A DNA stretch of 64,000 nt, from positions 46,142,718 through 46,206,717 of the forward strand of contig CM039133.1 of assembly GCA_022036555.1 (NCBI GenBank), in the 5' to 3' direction. The stretch comes from Microstegium vimineum. Its lineage: Eukaryota > Streptophyta > Magnoliopsida > Poales > Poaceae. This document shows positions 57,360 through 64,000 of the stretch, one piece after another. A program made the position numbers and the translations under genes. How positions within the stretch are numbered: the first letter of the stretch is position 1; each line of letters starts with the position of its first letter. Below the pieces are notes generated by a model. That model was not told the origin of the DNA, did not search any database, and saw only the letters and a program-made list of their open reading frames with translations.

Positions 57360-60300
57360 CAAGCCCAAAAAATGGCAATAACTCTTTATTAGATCTAAAA
57401 AGGCGGTACCACCAGGAAGCTACATACAAGAATGAAGAATCTCTAGATTTTTAGCACGAAATGTTTGTGTGTATGGTAACCGGTGCTCGAACCCACAATC
57501 TTCTCTTGTCTCATGTCGGTTAACCCCTCTCGCTATTGTACCCACAATGTCAATTTTAGAAACGAGTGGATATATTCTTTTTATATTCATTCACTTTTTT
57601 GGATATTAGAATATATATATATATTTAGGATCTTAAAAGAATTCAAATAAAAAAGTTTGAACCATAGTGATGTTGATCTCGTTGAGAGAAACAACTTTTG
57701 TGTCAATCATTTTTCCATCCAAGGTTATTCGAATATATATTTTGAATTTAAAAATATGATAACATCAAACAGACTTTTGGAAGCCTAAACTATTTTAAAT
57801 AAAAAAAATGAACTACTAAGTTGTTGATCTAATCAAGAGCTACAACTTTGGTTTTAGCTATTTCTACATCCGGGCCGAGGTCATTTGGAAATTACGAATC
57901 TCAAAATGTAAGATATTCAAACAGAATTTTGGATCATAATAAATTATTTAAAATAAAAATAATTCAGCTACAATTTTTTTTAGATCCCTACGAGGATCCA
58001 TAACTTCGATATTGGTGCTTCCTTCCATCCAAGACCATTTAAAAATTTGTACTTGAAAATGTGATGATAACTTCAAAAAATAAATAAATTATTGGCCATT
58101 TATGATCTCAAAAAAAGGATTTTAGCAGTGGATTTCAGGCACTATCTATCATATCAGAACCTGTTGTGCTGCTTGTGTGCAGGTGGCGCGCAGATTCCTG
58201 GCGGCAGTGGAGGAATGTTCAGGTCCAGATCAGAACATGGGTTTTTTCATCAGCTGCGACCCCGGCGACGTGCTGCGGCAGGCCGAGGAATCCACACGCA
58301 GATACCACCAAGGTGCGTACTACTCCTGTATTGTACAGTACTTGTACCGGCCACCACCCTAGTAGGAGTACTCCAACAAGCAAGTTGACGCCGTCGTTCA
58401 TCCATCGTCCTGCATGCGCGCTCATCGCATTCCGCGCATGCAGCAATCTGTGATGAACATGCAGAAATCAATGGAGGGATCTCCGTAGTATAATTAAGCA
58501 ACTGACAGTGCTGCACAGTTGTACTACTACTGGTATTATGTATAATGAGTACTACTCAGCAGTCAGTCGTTGAGTACCCTTGTGTGCCTCACTGTCTCTC
58601 CGTACGTTGTAGCCATTGACATTCGTCAGCTCGATCGATCAGCTAGCAGTAGGTTTTTGCTTCTAGAAGCTGTCTGTCAGCCTGTTGTCACCATAGGTGT
58701 AGTAGTAGAATTGAGCACCATTTTTTTTTTACTGCATGGCCAGTGGTGGCCACTGCTGCATACTCCTGTACAGGCCGGCCGGTACACGCCCCAACAGTTA
58801 GCAGCAGTCAGCCAGCCACTGTGGACGGTGTAATATAATAGGGTAGTAATACCGAGAGTAGTGACTCCATGAGCTGAGGCATGCTCCTGCTGGGCATGAA
58901 CAGTGTGGTGTACCAGCTCGATCTATGAACAGTGGCAGCAGCTGCTTTACACTTTACAGGACGGCATTGCCCGTGGCCTCGACATCTATCAGCCTGACTG
59001 CTAGAGGCCCGGCCGTGCCGCCTCCCTTGCTCAATCGTCTCGTACGTCTTCGTCTCCACTGCCTCTAGCTGTGAGGCGCCGAGCGAGCTGAGACACAGAC
59101 AAAAGGAGGAACGCACACGAGGTGTTAGCTGGTTACGTACGCTGCAGAGGTGAACGCACGAAGGATGTCAGTCAGACAGACAGTGCCACATACGAGTAGG
59201 AGTAGCAGACTCTGATCGATGTCTGAATTCTGATGACTGACGACGTCAGTCTTTCTCTTTCAGAGGAACGGCATCGATCCACCGTCTCCTGACTGAATGT
59301 CCTTCAACCAAAATAACAAGTGCTGAGTTTTTTTATCATCGTGCATACGTAAGTGCATTACACACACGTACTCCTACTACTACTACTACGTGGATGTCTG
59401 CAACTCTGCATGATTGATGTAGTACGTTGTTATGGTCCTGATGTGTCCGATCCATCCCTCACCGCTGGATTCTAGAATGGGCATTCATTCATTCTTCATT
59501 GCTGCTGCCGTGCCGCATCATCAACAAGCTAGTGGCCGTAGTATGCATGGCCAAGGACGACTCCGGTTGCACTGACCTGTAGGAATTGAAGGAGCTGAGG
59601 GAGGGAGACAGACAGGGAATTAAGGAGAGATCGCAACGCCATCGCCATCGTCATCATCATCGCGTCGTCTCCTCTCCTTTTTGCTGCGCGCGAGCTGATC
59701 AATGTCACTGTACTATCGTTCGTAATGCGCAGATTTATTGCTTGCTTGCATGATGCAACGGTTTCTTGTCTCTTCACTACGTACGACTGCAGGGGCGCCG
59801 CTGTCCGCCATGGACGGAGTGCTGGTCGCCGTGAAGGACGAGCTCGACTGCCTGCCGTACCCGACCACCGGTAAGCTAAGCTATAAACATCTATCAGAAA
59901 TTCAGAGCACGGTCGGCTCATGTTCATACTACTACTTTGTCAATATCATCATCAGGATTGGTGCCATGTTTTAGGTTTGTGCCATGTCAAAGTCAAACAT
60001 CTCCAAACTTAACCTCATCGGTACAAACTGTAGTGCCATTTCCAACATCAAAACAAAGATTCTACAAAAACGAATCTAATTATGGATGGATTTAGCTTTG
60101 GTATGTTTTTATTTTTTGAAAATTTGGTCACCCGAAATTCTCAAACTTTACAAGATTCTCCATCATATCGAATTCCTATTCTTCGTCACATCAAAATACC
60201 GCCACATATATAGAGTACTAAATATAGATGAAATAAAAAAACTAATTGCGCAGTTTTGTTGTACTTTGCGAGATGAATATTTTAAGCCTAATTAATCAAT

Positions 60301-63226
60301 GTTTGGATAATTATTACCAAATAAAAACAAAATTGCTACAGTGTGACGTGATGTCTATTATGCAAAGTTTACCCCCAAACTTTGGCATCTAAACACAGCC
60401 AAAGAAAAAATTGACATAAGATTCACGGCCCAAAGGTATCATTTTTTTGTTCAAAATTTGGTCAGATTTTAAAGAAAAAAAATCACATAAATTTCACGGC
60501 TCAAAGGTGCAACAAACAGTGAACCAGCAGTGTTGTTGTCTCGTGTCAGTCTGTGGCCTGTGGGCTCGCGCTAGCTACTGAACACGTTCTCCTGTCAGAA
60601 TCTACAAACAGTGCACACTGTAGCTGCGATCAACCTGCTGCTCTGCTGTACGTTAGCTTTTTTACCGCCGGCCCGGCCGTTGTTGTAACCTGTACTACAA
60701 ACTTTTCACCGCTCCGATCCGTGCACTGCACTGACGTACGCATATACGCAGGCGGCACGCGGTGGCTGGGGTCAGCCCGGCGGTGCTTGGCGGACGCGGC
60801 GTGCGTGGCGCAGCTGCGGGCGTGCGGCGCCGTGATGGCCGGCAAGGCCAACATGCACGAGCTCGGCGCGGGAACCAGCGGCATCAACCCGCACCACGGA
60901 GCCACGCGCAACCCCTACAACGTCGGCAGAGTCTCCGGCGGATCCTCGGGCGGGTCCGCCGCCGCCGTCTGCGCCGGGCTCTGCCCGTCGCCCTCGGCGC
61001 CGACGGAGGCGGTAATGAAACAAAACCACGTGTGACGCGTGCTTCTTTTACTTTCTTTCGTTCAGTTGTGACGCTGACGTGCTGATGTTCTTCCAGGGTC
61101 CGTGCGCATGCCGGCGGCGCTCTGCGGTGTCGTCGGGTTCAAGCCCACCGCCGGCCGCCTCTCCAACTCCGGGTGCGCCACCGCCACCGTCGTATATAGA
61201 ATAAAAAACGAACACAACACAAACACAATCCTTGATGGATGCTAATAGTGGCCATAGATTAATAGACAGTGTTAACAACTGACAGGATTAATGTTTCAGG
61301 CTTCTTCCTCTGAACTGGACGGTGGGCATGCCGGGGATCTTAGCAGCAACGGTCGAGGACACGCTGATCGCGTCGGTGCCGCCCAGCTTCACATTTCTTC
61401 CCGAAAACCAAATCTGATCCATTTGTATTTGGTTGTACATTTGCAGGCAAATGACGATGTCTTTGTTTGTTTCCGTATTTTCTTTCAGTTATGCGGCCAT
61501 TGCTCATCAGTCAAAACCAAGCCCTTTGCAGGTGACAGAAAGCATGATCCCGGTCCATTTCATTTTGTTTCATTTTCTGCTTCCACACATTTCAGCGACT
61601 ACTGTACTAGTTCAGTGTTCAGTAAAGATTGGCTGATGGACTTGTTGACGATTTACTCTCTGCTCTGCTCTGCAGCAGCCTGAACTGAACCTGCCGTTGC
61701 TGACATGCTCCAGGTCCATGCCTAACATCAGGCTCGCCAAATACGCAAAGGTCAGTCGGTCGGTCGGTCTCTGCTCAACTTTGGTCACGAATGTCTGAAA
61801 TTCATGCCTGAATGAACATAGCGCTGACACTAAGGCCCCGTTTAGTTCCCACCCAAAAACCAAAATTTTTCAAGATTCCCCGTCACATCGAATCTTGCGG
61901 CACATGCATGGAGTACTAAACGTAGACAAAAAAAAAACTAATTACACAGTTGATCGAGAATTGACGAGACGAAACTTTCGAACCTAATTAGTCCATAATT
62001 GGACAATTTTTATCAAATAACAACGAAAGTGCTACAGTAGCCAAAAGCCAAAAAATTTCGCATCTAAACGCGCCCTAATTTGTTAACAAAAAACAACAGT
62101 GGTTCGACGATTGTTCGGAGGACATCAGGAGCCTGTGCGGGAAGGCTCTGCAGATGCTGCGCACGCACTACGGTTGGGAGGTAAGGTTAGCATCTGAAGA
62201 ACATTACATGGATGCAGTCCTTCCATTCTGAAAAAAAGAAAATCTTTCCGTTCTTGGCTGCCTTCAAAGAGTGTGGACGTGACTGTCCCTGAGATCGAAG
62301 AGATGAGGCTGGCGCACTACGTGACCATGGGCTCAGAGTGCACTGCCTCACTCGCCAAGTACCTCGACAACTTGTAAGCAGCAGCAGCTCAGTTGCATTG
62401 GCCGCCCGGCCGGGTCAGTTCGTTCCTGACGATGAATGCAGCAAACGGCTGGAACTCAAACTGAACTACTGTATTTTGTATGGCAGGGACAGGTCTGAGA
62501 TCGGGTGGGACGTGAGGATCGCGCTCAACGCCTACGGATCCTTCAGCAGCAGAGATTACCTCAACTCGCAACGCCTACGGTAGGCCACCACACACGCATC
62601 ACATTCAAATGAACAATGCCGTTATATATTAATCTGAAAAATCTGAATCCTGAATTCCTGGTGCTGCAAAAAAACGTATGTAGATGCCGTCAGATGTACT
62701 TCCACAAGAAGATCTTCGAGACAGCCGACGCCATCGTCACGCCAATGACAGGGTACGCATGCACTGTTCCTAGCTTGCTCAATGGATGCATGATGACATG
62801 GCTGCTGCTGCTGCCTCACTTGCTGTGTAGGGTGACGGCGTACGCGCTGCAGGACGACGCGTTCAGCACGGGGGAGCTGGACTACATCAACGGAGGTAAC
62901 TGTGATGCAATGCTGATTATATTGGCCAATGATAAATTTATATATATATATATATATATATGCATGCATCTCTGACTCTGACAGCTGAAAACGTACTTGC
63001 AGCGGCGCTGGTGAGGTACTCGATCGCGGGGAACTTCTTGGGGCTTCCGGCGATCACCGTGCCGGTGGGGTACGACAGGGGAGGGCTCCCCGTGGGACTC
63101 CAGTTCATCGGCCGCCCGTGGTCGGAGGCCACGCTGCTGCACCTCGCCTACGCCATGCAGGAGGCCTTCGGTAAGGAGCACCGGCGGAAGCCCAAGGTGC
63201 ACTACGACCTCCTCACCAAACAGTAG
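56071..63226 (+). CDS. FAAH: Fatty acid amide hydrolase (amidase-signature family), 17 exons, with a 1-base frameshift
   Basis: Exons: 56071-56170, 56377-56486, 56588-56648, 56764-56951, 58183-58312, 59793-59870, 60752-61011, 61097-61172, 61300-61371, 61489-61531, 61676-61750, 62100-62180, 62270-62373, 62487-62579, 62684-62752, 62831-62895, 63003-63226. The enzyme cleaves N-acylethanolamines to fatty acid and ethanolamine at membranes. Catalytic Lys is in VAVKDEL (exon 6), cis-Ser in SGGSSGGSAAAV (exon 7), nucleophile Ser in GGSVRMP (start of exon 8). Exons sum to 1829 nt, one short of 610 codons; homology fails at CTCTGCCC-GTCGCC (60981-60990), where one G is missing (expected GLCPVALG, read GLCPSPSA). 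As written, translation leaves frame before the nucleophile. All other exons and splice sites look sound, so it is either a very recent null allele or an assembly error. 609 aa after correction fits the plant family. Confidence 0.92.
57285..57357. repeat. (AT)n microsatellite in FAAH intron 4
   Basis: An almost uninterrupted run of about 36 AT units in the 1.2-kb intron 56952-58182. The (YI)n ORF on the minus strand is an artefact. Likely length-polymorphic. Confidence 0.97.
58313..59792 (+). other. FAAH intron 5 (1.5 kb)
   Basis: Bounded by donor aag|gtgcgtac and acceptor gactgcag|GGGCG. It contains several short repeats (tactactac near 59375, cagtcagtc) and no ORF with protein character. 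No complete transposon was recognised inside. Confidence 0.6.
60085..60404. mobile_element. Degenerate Tourist-like MITE in FAAH intron 6
   Basis: It shares with the intact MITE at 61834 the order ccaaaattct..aaga-tctcc-tcacatcg, a-tactaaa-atag, aactaattgcgcagt, cctaatta, attgctacag and catctaaac. The right end is ctaaacacagcc; the left is roughly agctttggtatg. The TSD is not clear because the ends are degraded. Confidence 0.65.
61834..62075. mobile_element. Tourist (PIF/Harbinger) MITE in FAAH intron 11, with TAA TSD
   Basis: Ends GGCCCCGTTTAG and CTAAACGCGCCC with target duplication TAA at 61831-61833 and 62076-62078; 242 bp. The exon 12 acceptor (aacaacag|TGG) lies only 24 bases beyond the element, so the MITE may contribute to branch-point spacing. 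Non-coding. Confidence 0.92.
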
Positions 63227-64000
63227 CTCCAGCTGCCTCAAGCAAAATGGTGGCCGTGCCCACTAATTACAGCTACAAGAGGTGATTGATTGATCGATTG
63301 TGCTCGTGAAGTCGTGATCATCAGATTTGTCAGAGAGAAGTTGAATGTCAGCGATGTGGATAACTCCCTTCAGAGGAAAAAGAAAGCTAGGGTTGTGATT
63401 GTGCGCACTACCGTTCATGCCATGCCATGCCATGTGTACAGTACAGTCATTCTTGTGAAACTTTATCCTCCATGTGCAAATTGCCCGTGCGCCACTATAT
63501 TCTCCAAAGTTTATCGAACATTTGTAGTCCGACATATTGTTGTTGCTCTTCATATCTGTCACGTCTATTGTACCTGTTGCTTATATCTTTTCAACCAAGA
63601 AACCTTTTTTGTTTAAAAACAAAAGTTCTGCTAGATGGTAGGCAGACGAGTTAAAAAAAACAAAGATGAAAAAGAACAATGGATCCGGCATGCTAATTAG
63701 CAACACAATATCGCAAAGACGCAAACTTAGGGTCTGTTTGGTTGACTTGTAATTTTTGCAAAAACTGTTATGAGTTGTAACTTTAGGGGAAAAACTATTG
63801 TGGCTTAGTTAAAAGCCTGTTTGGTCGAGTTGTGGATTTTGAAAAGGTTCCCCTCACTTACGAGCCACCCCACATTCCCTTCACACACATGTCTTATTCC
63901 TCCTCTCGCTAGATCTTGCTACACTGGGGATGAAGCACGTCGGCTCAGGCCCAGGCCGCGCCCGCTAGTCCGAGCAGGTCGCTCCCGTCAGCAGTGCTCT
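63227..64000. other. FAAH 3' UTR and flank; start of another MITE at the window end
   Basis: About 300-400 bases after the stop are the probable 3' UTR. At about 63731 GGGTCTGTTTGGTTGACTTG looks like a MITE terminus (hAT or Harbinger type); a similar internal motif, gcctgtttggtcgagttg, occurs at 63827, so this may be a tandem or nested pair. The partner end lies outside or is degraded. Confidence 0.5.

Noticed and set aside
57099..57368. Poly Tyr-Ile ORF
   Set aside because: Translation of the (AT)n microsatellite in FAAH intron 4.
1..64000. CRISPR arrays, operons, toxin-antitoxin or phage-like systems
   Set aside because: The window is plant nuclear DNA. Repeats found are tandem, LTR or MITE repeats without spacer-array structure.

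Overview
This window is nuclear DNA of a grass, probably a panicoid or Andropogoneae species. The evidence is spliced plant genes with GT-AG introns, GC-rich exons in AT-rich intergenic DNA, a DUF1618 gene pair (a family expanded in grasses), a non-RD Xa21-type receptor kinase, Stowaway and Tourist MITEs, and nested Copia and Gypsy LTR elements. There are no prokaryotic features.

Genes, left to right. (1) 2803-7450 (+): a filament-like plant protein (FPP, long coiled-coil), four coding exons, 944 aa, apparently intact. (2) 16801-19943 (-): an LRR receptor-like kinase of subfamily XII, two exons, 1017 aa, apparently intact. (3) 26531-31257 (+): a truncated DUF1618 gene copy split by a 4.37-kb CACTA transposon. 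(4) 31625-33119 (+): its full-length paralogue, carrying a small frameshift at the position homologous to the CACTA insertion. (5) 39303-39402 (+): orphan exon 1 of a fatty acid amide hydrolase (FAAH) gene. (6) 56071-63226 (+): the full 17-exon FAAH gene, with a one-base loss between its two catalytic serines.

Transposable elements fill most of the rest. At 8302-13060 a Harbinger-like MITE was split by a Gypsy-type solo LTR, which was itself split by a Copia-type solo LTR. At 21877-24440 a long inverted-repeat element carries another solo LTR. At 26718-31085 lies the CACTA element, with a captured rhodanese-gene exon inside. At 34080-37788 is a non-autonomous Harbinger-like element with a hAT-like foldback MITE nested in it. 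From 39499 to 54327 the two FAAH copies are separated only by mobile DNA and short unassigned stretches: a Gypsy fragment, a complete but coding-dead Maximus/SIRE-like Copia element (39699-49899), further LTR pieces and a third solo LTR (51674-53351).

The clearest history is at FAAH. A block holding a LINE fragment, the promoter and the gene was duplicated. The upstream copy lost everything after exon 1 and was filled with retrotransposons; the downstream copy kept all exons but has a frameshift. No bacterial-type system, CRISPR array or novel operon is present. The most informative signals are transposon-gene interactions whose exact target-site duplications can be read from the sequence.
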